DNA of 61,227 nucleotides from an uncultured Bacteroidales bacterium (lineage in GTDB: Bacteria; Bacteroidota; Bacteroidia; Bacteroidales; WCHB1-69): contig CAJOFJ010000012.1 in the NCBI GenBank assembly GCA_905233625.1, positions 1-61,227 on the forward strand, given 5' to 3'. The translations under genes and the position numbers were made by a program. Below the pieces are notes generated by a model, which saw only the letters and a list, made by a program, of their open reading frames with translations, was not told where the DNA came from and searched no databases. Of the stretch, positions 26,472-35,374 are shown in pieces. Numbering within the stretch: position 1 is the first letter of the stretch; the number at the start of each line of letters is the position of its first letter.

Positions 26472-26508
26472 ATACAAAAAAAACCGCTCAAGACGAGCGG
26501 TTTTTCCA
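26472..26508 (-). terminator. Terminator of the rplU-rpmA operon
   Basis: AAACCGCTC (26481-26489) pairs with GAGCGGTTT (26495-26503), loop AAGAC. On the minus strand it ends in a long T run. It lies between rpmA and the kinase-like gene. Confidence 0.85.
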
Positions 26509-26529
26509 ATCAAACATTATGAACAAACT

Positions 26530-26793
26530 TTATGCCTCTGCAACAGGTTGTACAGAAACAAAAGATTTACCGTTTCTACCTTTTTTGAAAGTAACGGTTC
26601 CGTCAATCAGGGCGAACAAAGTATGATCTTTACCCATACCTACGTTCAAACCGGGATTGTGGACGGTACCTCTCTGGCGGATAATGATGTTACCGGCTTT
26701 GGCCAGCTGACCGCCAAAAATCTTAACGCCTAAGCGTTTGCTGTGGGATTCACGACCGTTCTGTGAACTACCGACACCTTTTTTATGAGCCAT
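26530..26793 (-). CDS. rpmA: Large ribosomal subunit protein bL27
   Basis: Ribosomal protein of 87 residues whose N-terminal tail reaches the peptidyl-transferase centre. [20 protein letters not shown] is the diagnostic start, followed by [20 protein letters not shown] and [15 protein letters not shown]. There is no extra N-terminal extension of the kind cleaved by Prp in Firmicutes. It follows rplU with the usual order. Confidence 0.97.
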   Translation of the reverse strand: MAHKKGVGSSQNGRESHSKRLGVKIFGGQLAKAGNIIIRQRGTVHNPGLNVGMGKDHTLFALIDGTVTFKKGRNGKSFVSVQPVAEA

Positions 26794-26823
26794 TTCTGTA
26801 AGTTTTTAATCGTTAATACTAAA

Positions 26824-27135
26824 TTAGAAGGTTATAGAATCGATTTTCAGAGTGGTCAGATACTGACGATGACCATTCATTTTCTGATAACCTTTTCTTC
26901 TTTTCTTCTTGAAAACAAGAACTTTGTCACCTTTGATGTGGTTGACAACGGTAGCGGTTACTTCTGCACCTGAAACGGTGGGAGTACCTACGTTTACGGT
27001 ACCGTCATTATCAACAAGCATCACGCGGTCGAACTTAACTTGCGACCCTTCTTCAGCATTGAGGCGGTGAACATAAACCTTGCGGCCTTGTTCAATCTTG
27101 AACTGTTGCCCTGCTATTTCTACGATTGCGTACAT
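26824..27135 (-). CDS. rplU: Large ribosomal subunit protein bL21
   Basis: Ribosomal protein of 103 residues that binds 23S r[22 protein letters not shown] at the start and [18 protein letters not shown] near the C-terminus are characteristic. It is the first gene of the rplU-rpmA operon. Confidence 0.97.
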   Translation of the reverse strand: MYAIVEIAGQQFKIEQGRKVYVHRLNAEEGSQVKFDRVMLVDNDGTVNVGTPTVSGAEVTATVVNHIKGDKVLVFKKKRRKGYQKMNGHRQYLTTLKIDSITF

Positions 27136-27173
27136 TGTGATTGATATTTTTGGTTAATAATTTTTTGGGGCTG

Positions 27174-27181
27174 CAAAAATA
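27174..27181 (-). promoter_or_regulatory. Candidate -7 box (TATTTTTG) for rplU-rpmA
   Basis: The minus-strand TATTTTTG fits TAnnTTTG and lies 38 nt upstream of ATG 27135. No -33 element is obvious. Confidence 0.55.
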
Positions 27182-27283
27182 TAAAAAAAAATCATACCAG
27201 CGGAAAAAATTTATACTTTTTATTAAACAATTCCGTTTAATAGGTGTCTATATTTTATTATACCAACTAAATATAATGGGAAA

Positions 27284-28708
27284 ATGGCGACTAATAATTT
27301 CATTAAAACACTGATAATTAGTTTGTTGTGTTTTTTTAGTGTTAGTTCAAACGCTCAAATTTCATCGGGGGAAAACTTCCATAATTCTTCGAAATTTTCC
27401 AATTATGTCGATTTGACAGCAGCTGCTGAGCACTCTGTTCAGGCGGTTGTGCACATCAAAACGGAATTTAAGCAGAAAAATTCCGCATACGACAGTTATT
27501 ATAGCGGTTCGTTCTGGGAAGAGTTTTTCGGTATTCCGTATGGGCAAAGTAAGGAATATCCGGTGCAGGCTGCCGGTTCGGGTGTCATTATCGCTTCCGA
27601 CGGGTATATCATCACTAATAATCATGTGGTGGAAGACGCTGAGAAAATCACAGTTACTTTGAACGACAAACGTGAGTTTAGCGCCACTTTGGTAGGCACG
27701 GATGCTGAAGCGGATTTGGCGCTGATTAAAATTGAGGATACTCATTTGCCGTATTTGACTTTCGGAAATTCTGATAAGGTCAGAATCGGTGAATGGGTGT
27801 TGGCTGTCGGCAATCCTTTCAACTTGACTTCCACGGTGACCGCTGGCATTGTGAGTGCCAAGGCCAGAAATCTGAATATCATGGATGGGGGTACCAATAT
27901 TGAGTCATTTATTCAGACTGATGCCGCACTTAATCAAGGTAATAGCGGTGGTGCTTTGGTGAATGTGCAGGGCGAACTGATCGGTATCAACACGGCTATT
28001 GCCTCCGGAACCGGCTATTATACAGGCTATTCCTTTGCCATTCCGTCCAATATTGCACGCAAGGTGGCCAGCGACCTGAAAACATACGGGGTGGTGCAAC
28101 GTGCCTATCTGGGGGTTTCTATCATGGATATCACCCCGCAGAAAGCCGAGGAAATGAATCTCAACACTTTGGACGGGGTGCTGGTAAACCTGGTTGATGA
28201 GAATGGCGCCGCCCGCCAAAGTGGTTTGGAGGAAGGTGATGTGATTCTTGCAATCAATGAAACCAAAACCAATTCCGCTTCCGAGTTGCGTGAGGTGTTG
28301 ATGCAACATTCCCCAGGTGAAACAGTTAAGGTAAAAGTGCTGCACAAGGGACAGGAATATGTCAGAAATGTCCGTTTGCTGAATCGTCAGGGAAATACGG
28401 ATATTGTGGAGCAGAGCAACGCCACAGCGGAAAGTGTGCTGGGGGGCTCGTTTAGCGACTTGAGCAAACGTGAGCTGAACTACTATCGTATTACAGGCGG
28501 TGTGAAGGTGGTGAATCCCGGTGACGGATTGCTGAAACAGTCAGGAGTGAAAAAAGGTTTTGTGATTACGGTCATCAATGGCCGCATTATCTCCGACACC
28601 AAAGACCTGGAAAAATTCTTCCAGAACAATCGTGACAAATATATCGCCATCGAGGGCGTTTATGATAACGGATACTACAAATATACCTACACGATACAGC
28701 TGCCATGA
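27284..28708 (+). CDS. HtrA/DegP-type periplasmic serine protease
   Basis: Protease-chaperone of 474 residues in the envelope stress system. It has a signal peptide (hydrophobic stretch ending SSNAQ), a trypsin-like domain with His in ITNNHVVEDAE (near 113), Asp in TDAEADLALIK (near 145) and Ser in NQGNSGGALVN (near 221), and then two PDZ domains (GVSIMDITPQKAEEMNLN and a second ending in VITVINGRI). The triad is intact. It is a single gene followed by dispersed repeats and rpoD. Confidence 0.95.
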   Translation: MATNNFIKTLIISLLCFFSVSSNAQISSGENFHNSSKFSNYVDLTAAAEHSVQAVVHIKTEFKQKNSAYDSYYSGSFWEEFFGIPYGQSKEYPVQAAGSGVIIASDGYIITNNHVVEDAEKITVTLNDKREFSATLVGTDAEADLALIKIEDTHLPYLTFGNSDKVRIGEWVLAVGNPFNLTSTVTAGIVSAKARNLNIMDGGTNIESFIQTDAALNQGNSGGALVNVQGELIGINTAIASGTGYYTGYSFAIPSNIARKVASDLKTYGVVQRAYLGVSIMDITPQKAEEMNLNTLDGVLVNLVDENGAARQSGLEEGDVILAINETKTNSASELREVLMQHSPGETVKVKVLHKGQEYVRNVRLLNRQGNTDIVEQSNATAESVLGGSFSDLSKRELNYYRITGGVKVVNPGDGLLKQSGVKKGFVITVINGRIISDTKDLEKFFQNNRDKYIAIEGVYDNGYYKYTYTIQLP

Positions 28709-28803
28709 GTGATGAGCAATGAGCGATGAGCAATGGGCAACTACTCATAGCTCATAGCTCACAACTCATAGCAAAATAACATTGACAATTAGCACATTAT
28801 AAC
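28709..28803. repeat. TGAGCAATGAGC direct repeats with inverted counterparts
   Basis: Copies of TGAGCAATGAGCGATGAGCA (28711 onward) are followed by the opposite orientation, CTCATAGCTCATAGCTCACA, and then ACAATTAGCACATTAT. The two halves can pair as a long imperfect hairpin between degP-like and rpoD. Related arrays are at 45043-45100 and 50884-50917. Confidence 0.7.
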
Positions 28804-28806
28804 AAT

Positions 28807-29670
28807 ATGAGACAATTAAAAATTTCGAAATCCATCACCAACCGTGATACCGCTTCGTTGGACCGCTTTTTGGCGGACATCGGCAAGGAACAGATGATTA
28901 GCGCCGACGAGGAGGTGGAACTGGCAAGACGTATCAAACAAGGCGATCAGGAAGCACTGGAAAGACTTACCAAGGCCAATTTGCGTTTTGTCGTTTCTGT
29001 GGCGAAGCAGTACCAGAACCAAGGTATCAGCCTTCCCGACCTGATTAACGAGGGCAATATCGGTTTGATTAAGGCTGCCAAGCGTTTTGACGAGACCCGA
29101 GGGTTTAAATTCATTTCGTATGCGGTGTGGTGGATACGCCAGGCTATCTGTCAGGCTATTGCCGACCAGTCTCGTATTGTGCGTTTGCCGCTGAATCAGG
29201 TGGGTACCATCAATAAAATCAAGAAGGAAATCGCCCATTTGGAACAGGAGTTGCAGCGTGCTCCTACCTTGGAAGAGATTTCTGAAGCGATGGATTTGCC
29301 GATGGACAAGGTGAACGAGATATTGAGAATCAACAATCATCCGCAGTCCATGGACTCGCCGGTTTCGCCGGATGATGACACTAAGTTTTCGGACACTTTT
29401 ATTTATAATGTTGAAAAAGACACAGATGATAAGCTCATCAATGAATCATTAAGTTCCGAAATTGATGGAATTTTGAAGAAAGCATTGAATGACAAGGAGA
29501 TAGAAATTGTCAAATTGTTTTTTGGCATAGGGGTAACCCATGAATATACCCTGGATGAAATCGGTGATACCGTGGGTCTGTCGCGCGAGCGGGTGCGTCA
29601 AATCAAAGAGCGTGCCCTTAAACGCCTCAAACAAGAGTCCAAAAACCGGAATTTGAAGATATATCTTTAA
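28807..29670 (+). CDS. rpoD: Primary sigma factor (sigma-70/RpoD)
   Basis: Housekeeping sigma factor of 287 residues. It lacks region 1.1, as is usual for Bacteroidota. Region 1.2 starts at TASLDRFLADIGKEQMIS; region 2 includes NLRFVVSVAKQYQNQG, DLINEGNIGLIKAAKRFD and FKFISYAVWWIRQAI. The region 4.2 helix-turn-helix is YTLDEIGDTVGLSRERVRQI. In this phylum the factor recognises the TTTG/TAnnTTTG promoters seen throughout the window. Confidence 0.97.
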   Translation: MRQLKISKSITNRDTASLDRFLADIGKEQMISADEEVELARRIKQGDQEALERLTKANLRFVVSVAKQYQNQGISLPDLINEGNIGLIKAAKRFDETRGFKFISYAVWWIRQAICQAIADQSRIVRLPLNQVGTINKIKKEIAHLEQELQRAPTLEEISEAMDLPMDKVNEILRINNHPQSMDSPVSPDDDTKFSDTFIYNVEKDTDDKLINESLSSEIDGILKKALNDKEIEIVKLFFGIGVTHEYTLDEIGDTVGLSRERVRQIKERALKRLKQESKNRNLKIYL

Positions 29671-29791
29671 TTAGCATATTAGTTAATGTGCTAATGAAGT
29701 TAAGAACTAAGAATTAAGAGTTAAGGATGTTGAATTGTTGAGTTGTTTAACTGTTTAGTTGTTCTTAGTTTTTAGTTCTTAATTCTTAATT
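29671..29791. repeat. Imperfect inverted repeat of AACTAAGAATTAAG type
   Basis: TTAGCATATTAGTTAATGTG (29671 onward) belongs to the dispersed TTAGCACATT family. It is followed by TAAGAACTAAGAATTAAGAG and, on the far side, by the complementary CTTAGTTTTTAGTTCTTAAT. The element lies between the convergent rpoD and murF-alr genes and may end both transcripts. Confidence 0.6.
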
Positions 29792-29804
29792 ATCTGTTCC
29801 CTGG

Positions 29805-32267
29805 TCACTCTTTAATGTAAATCCTCTGTACCCGTTTGGAAATCGCGGTCATCAGCTCGTAAGGGATGCGGTGGATGGAGGCCGCCACTTTGTCCAACGG
29901 GTTGGGGTCGCCGTAAACGATTACCTCGTCGCCTTCCTTGACCTCCAGTCCTGTGACATCAATCATACACATGTCCATGCAGATTTTGCCCACAATAGGC
30001 ACCAGTCGGCCTGTCACAAAAACCTTGCCGACGCCATTGCCCAATTCTCTTGGATAGCCGTCGGCATAACCGATGGGGATAATGGCTATCTTGCTGTTTT
30101 TAAGTGTTTTATAGGAACGATTGTAGCCTATAGTTTCGTTGGCGGGAATGGTTTTGACTTGCGTGACTACCGTACGCAGGGTGACGGTATTTTGCAATTG
30201 CGCTTGGTCTTTCGGTACAGCGGAAAAACCATAAAGTCCGATGCCCAAACGTACCATGTCGTATTGTGCATCGGGGAAGCGGCTGATGCCAGCGGAGTTG
30301 AGGATATGCCGCAGAATGGGATAGTCAAACTGGTTAACCAGATAGGAACTCATGCGGTCGAACAATGCGATTTGTCCACGGGTGAAGTCGTCCTCATTGG
30401 GGTCGTCGGCAGCGGCTAAGTGCGAGAAGATGGAAGCGATCTTCAACTGTGGATGCTGCTGGATGAAATCGACCAAGCGGGGCAAATCTGGCTCGTCAAA
30501 ACCTAAGCGGTGCATGCCGGTATCCAGCTTGATATGGATTTTAAATGATTCAATATCAGAATGTTGCTCCAATAGTTTCGTCAGTTGTTCCAGATAATGG
30601 AAGTTGAAAATTTCGGGTTCCAGCCGATAGGCAATCATGGCCTCGAAACTGTGCGCTTCGGCCCCCAGCACGATAATCGGCTTGCTGATACTGCGTTTGC
30701 GCAGGCGGACTCCTTCGTCGGTATAGGCCACTGCCAAGTAATCCACATGATGATAGACCAACTCATTGATCAGTTCCACATCGCCCAAACCGTAAGATTG
30801 CGCTTTCACCATCGCCACCATTTTGGTTTCGGGTTTCAGCAGCGAGCGGTAATAACTCAGATTGTGGATGATGGCAGGCAGGTTGACATTGAGCACCGTT
30901 TGGTGGGTCTTGTACTGCAAAGCTGCCACCACCTTCTCGAAACGGTAGCTACGGGCCGCTTTCACCAGTATAACCTCCTGATGGAAAGGTTCTTGGTTGA
31001 GATTAGCCAACAGTTCTTCGGTGTTGTGGTAAAAGCTTTGTTCTGGAAAATTGAAGACAGCGCGGTGGGTAAAAAAATCTGAACCGACAGCGATAAGTCT
31101 GGTTATACCTTTGTTAATCAGCAGTTTGTTTATTTTCTGATAATCGTCCGTGTCCAGATTTCCCGCTTGCTCAAAATCGGAGATGATGACGGTTTTACGG
31201 ATCATCTGGGTTTGGGCGTTCAGAAAGTTCAAGGCGATGCGCAACGAGCTCATATCCAGACTGTAAGTGTCGTTGATGATGACCGAATTGTTGATGCCTT
31301 CGATCATCTCCATACGCATGGAAACCGCGGAAAGGTTGTGCAGTTTCTGATTGATTTGCGGAATGGTGAAGTTCAGTTGCTGCATCAGCACAATGGAGTG
31401 CAGGGCGTTTTCAATGGAACCGGCATCGCTGAAGGGAATGTCAATCAGTTGACCATTCAACGAGACGATGGTGTGCACGTCAGCGGTGTTGACAAAGTCG
31501 ATATGATAGTCCGCATCCTCGGTTTGACCCCAGGAAACGGTTTTTCCTTTGAAGCAATTGTTCTGCTTGAAATAATTGTGAATTAGCGGATTGTCAGTGT
31601 TGTAAATTATTTTCTGACAATCTTGGAAGAGTTTAGTTTTTTCAACCAGTTTTTCTTCGTTATTATGGAAAAACTCATTGTGAGCGGCTCCGATATTGGT
31701 GAGGATGCCGATGGTGGGTTGGATAACAGCCGCCAGGTTCTCCATCTCGCCAGGTTGGGAGATGCCTGCCTCGAAAATGGCCAGGTTGTGCCGTTGTGCC
31801 ATCTGCCATACCGACATGGGCACGCCAATCTGGGAGTTGTAGCTGTTGGGGTTTCTCACCACATGGAATTCGGGAGCTAACATTTGGCTAAGCCATTCTT
31901 TCACAATGGTTTTGCCATTACTGCCAGTGATGCCGATGACGGGATAGTCGAATTGTTGGCGGTGGTAAGCGGCGATCTGCTGCAAGGCGGAAACCGCATT
32001 TTCAACTTGCAGGAAATTAGCGTCGGGAAAATGGGAAAATTCGGCTATGGGTCGGGTGATAATGAAGTTTCTCACTCCCTGCTGCCACAGTTCGGGAATA
32101 TAGTGGTGACCGTCGTTTTTGGCTGTGGTGATGGCGAAAAACAGGGTTTTCTGCGGAATCAGCACATTGCGGCTGTCGAAGGCCAGCAGTTCAATCTCCG
32201 TGTTTTCGTCAGTTGTGCGGAAATTTTTTGGAAGGCATATATCTTTGATTTGCGCGATGGTCAGCAT
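29805..32267 (-). CDS. Bifunctional UDP-MurNAc-tripeptide:D-Ala-D-Ala ligase / alanine racemase
   Basis: Fusion of two cell-wall enzymes in 820 residues. The N-terminal half (to about 440) is MurF-like, with the ATP loop VIGITGSNGKTIVKEW near 115 and NPNSYNSQIGVPMS. The C-terminal half is an alanine racemase, with the PLP lysine in MVAMVKAQSYGLGD (near 490), RLGIGLYGF, the GYNRSYKT loop and GKICMDMCMIDVTG. The second half makes D-Ala; the first joins D-Ala-D-Ala to the muropeptide. The fusion is standard in Bacteroidota. The frame opens at TTG 32288, but ATG 32267 is the better start. Confidence 0.94.
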   Translation of the reverse strand: MLTIAQIKDICLPKNFRTTDENTEIELLAFDSRNVLIPQKTLFFAITTAKNDGHHYIPELWQQGVRNFIITRPIAEFSHFPDANFLQVENAVSALQQIAAYHRQQFDYPVIGITGSNGKTIVKEWLSQMLAPEFHVVRNPNSYNSQIGVPMSVWQMAQRHNLAIFEAGISQPGEMENLAAVIQPTIGILTNIGAAHNEFFHNNEEKLVEKTKLFQDCQKIIYNTDNPLIHNYFKQNNCFKGKTVSWGQTEDADYHIDFVNTADVHTIVSLNGQLIDIPFSDAGSIENALHSIVLMQQLNFTIPQINQKLHNLSAVSMRMEMIEGINNSVIINDTYSLDMSSLRIALNFLNAQTQMIRKTVIISDFEQAGNLDTDDYQKINKLLINKGITRLIAVGSDFFTHRAVFNFPEQSFYHNTEELLANLNQEPFHQEVILVKAARSYRFEKVVAALQYKTHQTVLNVNLPAIIHNLSYYRSLLKPETKMVAMVKAQSYGLGDVELINELVYHHVDYLAVAYTDEGVRLRKRSISKPIIVLGAEAHSFEAMIAYRLEPEIFNFHYLEQLTKLLEQHSDIESFKIHIKLDTGMHRLGFDEPDLPRLVDFIQQHPQLKIASIFSHLAAADDPNEDDFTRGQIALFDRMSSYLVNQFDYPILRHILNSAGISRFPDAQYDMVRLGIGLYGFSAVPKDQAQLQNTVTLRTVVTQVKTIPANETIGYNRSYKTLKNSKIAIIPIGYADGYPRELGNGVGKVFVTGRLVPIVGKICMDMCMIDVTGLEVKEGDEVIVYGDPNPLDKVAASIHRIPYELMTAISKRVQRIYIKE

Positions 32268-32308
32268 ACTGGTGGATATTTTTTGCAAAAATAAGTTTTT
32301 TTTTCAGA

Positions 32309-32336
32309 GTAGAGACGGGGCGCGCCCCGTCTCTAC
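32309..32336. repeat. Perfect 28-nt palindrome, TGTAGAGACG family
   Basis: Arms GTAGAGACGGGGCG and CGCCCCGTCTCTAC (32309-32336) are fully complementary. It lies between divergent murF-alr and mreB. Other members are at 35292-35319, 35334-35361, 43686-43723 and 52245-52274. Confidence 0.9.
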
Positions 32337-32378
32337 AAAAAAAATTATAAACATACGTATATGTATAAAAAGTTTTTG

Positions 32379-32386
32379 TAACTTTG
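32379..32386 (+). promoter_or_regulatory. Candidate -7 box (TAACTTTG) for mreB
   Basis: TAACTTTG fits TAnnTTTG and lies 49 nt upstream of ATG 32436. It would drive the mreB-folA-DUF4468-MbnP unit. Confidence 0.6.
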
Positions 32387-32435
32387 CAAACTTTAACATG
32401 TAGTATTAGCGTTAATCATTAAATAGCTGAATATT

Positions 32436-33458
32436 ATGGGATTATTTTCGATTTTCACAAAGGAGATAGCTATAGACCTTGGCACTGCCAACACGGTCAT
32501 CTTATATAACGACAAGGTTGTTGTCGATGAACCTTCTATTATTGCCATTGACCGCGACACTAAAGAGATGCAGGCAGTGGGCAAGAAAGCTTTGATGATG
32601 GAGGGCAAGGAGCACGAGCGTATCAAGACTATCCGTCCTTTGCGCGATGGTGTTATCGCCGACTTCCAGTCCACCGAGAAGATGCTCTGTGAGTTGATCA
32701 AGATGACGGGTACCAAGCGTTACCTTTTCCCGCAGGCCCTGAAGATGGTAATCTGCATTCCTTCGGGTATTACCGAGGTGGAAGAGCGTGCCGTCAGGGA
32801 TTCTGCCGAGCATGCAGGTGCCAAAGAGGTACGTATGATTTACGAGCCTATGGCCGCTGCTATCGGTACGGGTATTGATGTGCTGGATGCCAACGGTAAC
32901 ATGATTATTGACATCGGTGGTGGTACCAGCGAAATCGCCGTATTGGCCTTGGGTGGTATTGTTTGCAGCAAGTCCATCAAGATTGCCGGCGTCGAGTTCA
33001 ACTACGACATTCAGGAATACATGCGTAAGAAACATAATATCGCTATCGGTTTCAGCACTTCCGAGCAGATTAAGATCAACGTAGGCTCCGCTATCGAGGA
33101 CCTGGAAAATCCGCCTGAAGATTACGAGGTATACGGCCGTGACCTGTTGCAGGGTATTCCTATCTGCGTGAAAGTAAACTATCGCGAGATTGCCCAGGCT
33201 CTGGACCGTTCCATTTCGAAAATTGAGGCTGCTGTCATCAACGCCCTGGAAAATACTCCCGCTGAGTTGTCCGCCGATATATACAAAACCGGTATTTACA
33301 TGGCCGGTGGCGGTTCCTTGCTGCGTGGTCTGGATAAACGTATCGCCAAGAAGACCAGTCTGAAGGTGCATGTGGCCGAAGATCCGTTGAAGGCTGTGGC
33401 CCGCGGTACCGCTATTGCTTTGAAGAATTTCGACAAGTTCCCGTTCTTAATCCAATAA
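32436..33458 (+). CDS. mreB: Rod-shape determining protein MreB
   Basis: Bacterial actin of 340 residues that organises lateral wall synthesis at the inner membrane. IAIDLGTANTVILYND (phosphate 1), MIIDIGGGTSEIAVLALGGI (phosphate 2; written in part) and IYMAGGGSLLRGLDKRI (adenosine) are all present. The length is normal. Unlike in many genomes it is not followed by mreC-mreD-pbp2-rodA; folA follows 8 nt later. Confidence 0.97.
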   Translation: MGLFSIFTKEIAIDLGTANTVILYNDKVVVDEPSIIAIDRDTKEMQAVGKKALMMEGKEHERIKTIRPLRDGVIADFQSTEKMLCELIKMTGTKRYLFPQALKMVICIPSGITEVEERAVRDSAEHAGAKEVRMIYEPMAAAIGTGIDVLDANGNMIIDIGGGTSEIAVLALGGIVCSKSIKIAGVEFNYDIQEYMRKKHNIAIGFSTSEQIKINVGSAIEDLENPPEDYEVYGRDLLQGIPICVKVNYREIAQALDRSISKIEAAVINALENTPAELSADIYKTGIYMAGGGSLLRGLDKRIAKKTSLKVHVAEDPLKAVARGTAIALKNFDKFPFLIQ

Positions 33459-33466
33459 TCCGGACT

Positions 33467-33964
33467 ATGAATAATCTTTCCATGATTGCCGCTGTGGGCA
33501 ATAACTATGAATTGGGCTATAAGAACCAATTGTTGTGTCATTTGCCGGTGGATCTGAAGAGATTCAAAACACTGACTTCCGGTCATACTGTTCTGATGGG
33601 AGACCGCACCTGGGAATCTCTGCCGAAAAAACCGCTGCCCAATCGCCGGAATATTGTCATCACTTTAAATCAAGAAGCTGATTATCAGGATTGTGAAATG
33701 GCTTTTTCCATTGAAGAGGCAATGCGCTTGGTGGAAAATGATGACCAGCCTTTTATCATGGGAGGAGCCACGATTTACAGATTGTTTATCGATAAAATCG
33801 AAACTTTGTATCTTACTCGTATATTGTCTGATTTTCAGGCAGATGTATATTTTCCTGAATTAAATTTGGAAGAATGGACACTGGTAGAGGATGAGTTTGT
33901 GCCCAAGGATGAAATAAATCAGTATGATTTGCGTTTTCAAACATATAAAAGAAAACAAAAATGA
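33467..33964 (+). CDS. folA: Dihydrofolate reductase
   Basis: NADPH-dependent reductase of 165 residues making tetrahydrofolate. The N-terminal MIAAVGNNYELGYKNQLLCH, the P-x-D-L-K-R-F segment (LPVDLKRFK), HTVLMGDRTWESLPKKPLP and FIMGGATIYRLFI are diagnostic. Met20-loop Trp is replaced by Cys/His context (LLCHLP; common form is LPWHLP). thyA, a frequent neighbour, is not here. It overlaps the next gene by 4 nt. Confidence 0.95.
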   Translation: MNNLSMIAAVGNNYELGYKNQLLCHLPVDLKRFKTLTSGHTVLMGDRTWESLPKKPLPNRRNIVITLNQEADYQDCEMAFSIEEAMRLVENDDQPFIMGGATIYRLFIDKIETLYLTRILSDFQADVYFPELNLEEWTLVEDEFVPKDEINQYDLRFQTYKRKQK

Positions 33965-34521
33965 AAAAAATCATTATTATTCTCGCGCTTGTGCTGGTAG
34001 GTACAACAACTTTCTGTCAGAATAAGAAAAGTATGGATATACCCTATCCTAATGTACCTATTGACGAACAGACCAAATTGGTGACCTATAAGGAGGTGGT
34101 TCAGCAAGCTGGTGCTACTCCTCAGGAACTGTACGATCGTGCTATGTTGTGGGTGAAGAATTTCTATAAGAACACTAATGAAGTCATCAAAAGCAATGAC
34201 CGTGAAAAAGGGGTGATACAGCTTCGCTCAAGTGTCAGAATTTATGTGGTGAAGGAAGATGGTAGCAAGTTTTTCAAAAATATTGTGTATTACAATATGA
34301 AGATTGAATGCCGTCCTGGTAGATACCGTTATACTATTACGGATTTCAACGAAAAAGCGACGGCAGCAGCGCCAGTAGAAGTTTGGCTGAACACTGAAAG
34401 TCCCCAGTGGGAAATTGGTCAGTATGCATACTTGAATCAAATTGATGAACAGATTCTCGCTTTGATAGAGTCATTGGAAGAGGGCATGAATCCTCCTGTC
34501 ATTATAGAAGATGAATGGTAA
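33961..34521 (+). CDS. DUF4468-like exported protein
   Basis: Exported protein of 186 residues with a signal peptide (KKIIIILALVLVGTTTFCQ). The body (ELYDRAMLWVKNFYKNTNEV ... GVIQLRSSVRIYV ... YNMKIECRPGRYRYTITDF) is like the DUF4468/TBP-like-fold proteins of Bacteroidota, whose function is unknown. The start overlaps folA by 4 nt and the end overlaps the next gene by 11 nt, so the three are translated together. Confidence 0.8.
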   Translation: MKKIIIILALVLVGTTTFCQNKKSMDIPYPNVPIDEQTKLVTYKEVVQQAGATPQELYDRAMLWVKNFYKNTNEVIKSNDREKGVIQLRSSVRIYVVKEDGSKFFKNIVYYNMKIECRPGRYRYTITDFNEKATAAAPVEVWLNTESPQWEIGQYAYLNQIDEQILALIESLEEGMNPPVIIEDEW

Positions 34522-35266
34522 GCTTTTTCTTTATGGTTTGGTAACATTGTCCCTTTTGTTTTGTTCCTGCAAGAAGGAAAAAACAGCGAATTTGACTTTA
34601 GATTTTGATTTTGCTGTTGAGGGACAGTCGCTGGTACAGGACAGTCGGCAATATGTAAATGCCGCAGGCAACCAGTATGAGGTGAACGAGGTCATGTTTT
34701 TTATTTCAGATCTGAAATTGTATAAAAGCGACGGTTCTGTTGTCAGTAAAGAAGACGTTCATTATGTGGATGTGGATATCGCTTCCACTTTGAATTGGAC
34801 TCTTTCCGCAGTGCCAGTGGGCGATTACACTTCGCTGTCGTTTACATTCGGTTTGACGGATGCGCAGAATCAGAGCTTTCGGTTTGTGAATCCGCCCGAA
34901 TGCGATATGAGTTGGCCGACGGTGCTGGGAGGAGGTTATCATTACATGAAGATTAACGGCAAATGGGAAGCTGATGACGGGCAGGTGAAACCGTTCAGTT
35001 TGCATACGGGCAGGGGACAGCTTTATGATGAGGAAGGCCAAGTTACCCAGTTTGTGGACAATTCATTCACTGTTCAACTCAACAGGTCGTTCAGTCTGCA
35101 GAAAAATGGCAAGACTTTGCGTTTGGTGATGGACATTAACCGCTGGTTTGATGCGCGACAGCTTTTTGACTGGAACGAGTGGGGCGGCAGTATTATGCAG
35201 AACCAGGCGGCACAAGAGGTGTTGAAACAGAATGGACCGTATGTGTTTGAATTGAGGGAGAAATAA
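34511..35266 (+). CDS. MbnP-like lipoprotein
   Basis: Lipoprotein of 251 residues with the lipobox FCSC (Cys at 20). It resembles the MbnP family: LTLDFDFAVEGQSL near the N-terminus, NEVMFFISDLKLYKSDG, and GGGYHYMKINGKWEAD in the middle. In methanotrophs MbnP pairs with the di-heme MbnH and copper-binding methanobactin genes; in Bacteroidota relatives the substrate is unknown and no MbnH-like gene is next to it. The start lies inside the end of the previous gene. Confidence 0.78.
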   Translation: MNGKLFLYGLVTLSLLFCSCKKEKTANLTLDFDFAVEGQSLVQDSRQYVNAAGNQYEVNEVMFFISDLKLYKSDGSVVSKEDVHYVDVDIASTLNWTLSAVPVGDYTSLSFTFGLTDAQNQSFRFVNPPECDMSWPTVLGGGYHYMKINGKWEADDGQVKPFSLHTGRGQLYDEEGQVTQFVDNSFTVQLNRSFSLQKNGKTLRLVMDINRWFDARQLFDWNEWGGSIMQNQAAQEVLKQNGPYVFELREK

Positions 35267-35291
35267 CGACAAAAAATCATACATTTCTAAT

Positions 35292-35319
35292 GTAGAGACG
35301 CAATGCATTGCGTCTCTAC
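35292..35319. repeat. Perfect 28-nt palindrome, TGTAGAGACG family
   Basis: Arms GTAGAGACGCAATG and CATTGCGTCTCTAC. The core differs from the copy at 32309 while pairing is kept. It lies in the short gap before gmk. Confidence 0.9.
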
Positions 35320-35333
35320 GAGAACAAAATATT

Positions 35334-35361
35334 GTAGAGACGGGGCACGCCCCGTCTCTCT
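35334..35361. repeat. Near-perfect palindrome, TGTAGAGACG family
   Basis: GAGACGGGGC (35337-35346) pairs with GCCCCGTCTC (35349-35358); the outer arm has one mismatch. It is the second copy within 45 nt and lies just before the gmk start. Confidence 0.85.
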
Positions 35362-35374
35362 AAAAAAAATAGAT

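Noticed and set aside
32502-33371. 289-residue open frame opposite mreB
   Set aside because: The plus strand encodes a full, well-conserved MreB; the antisense frame is a codon-bias shadow.
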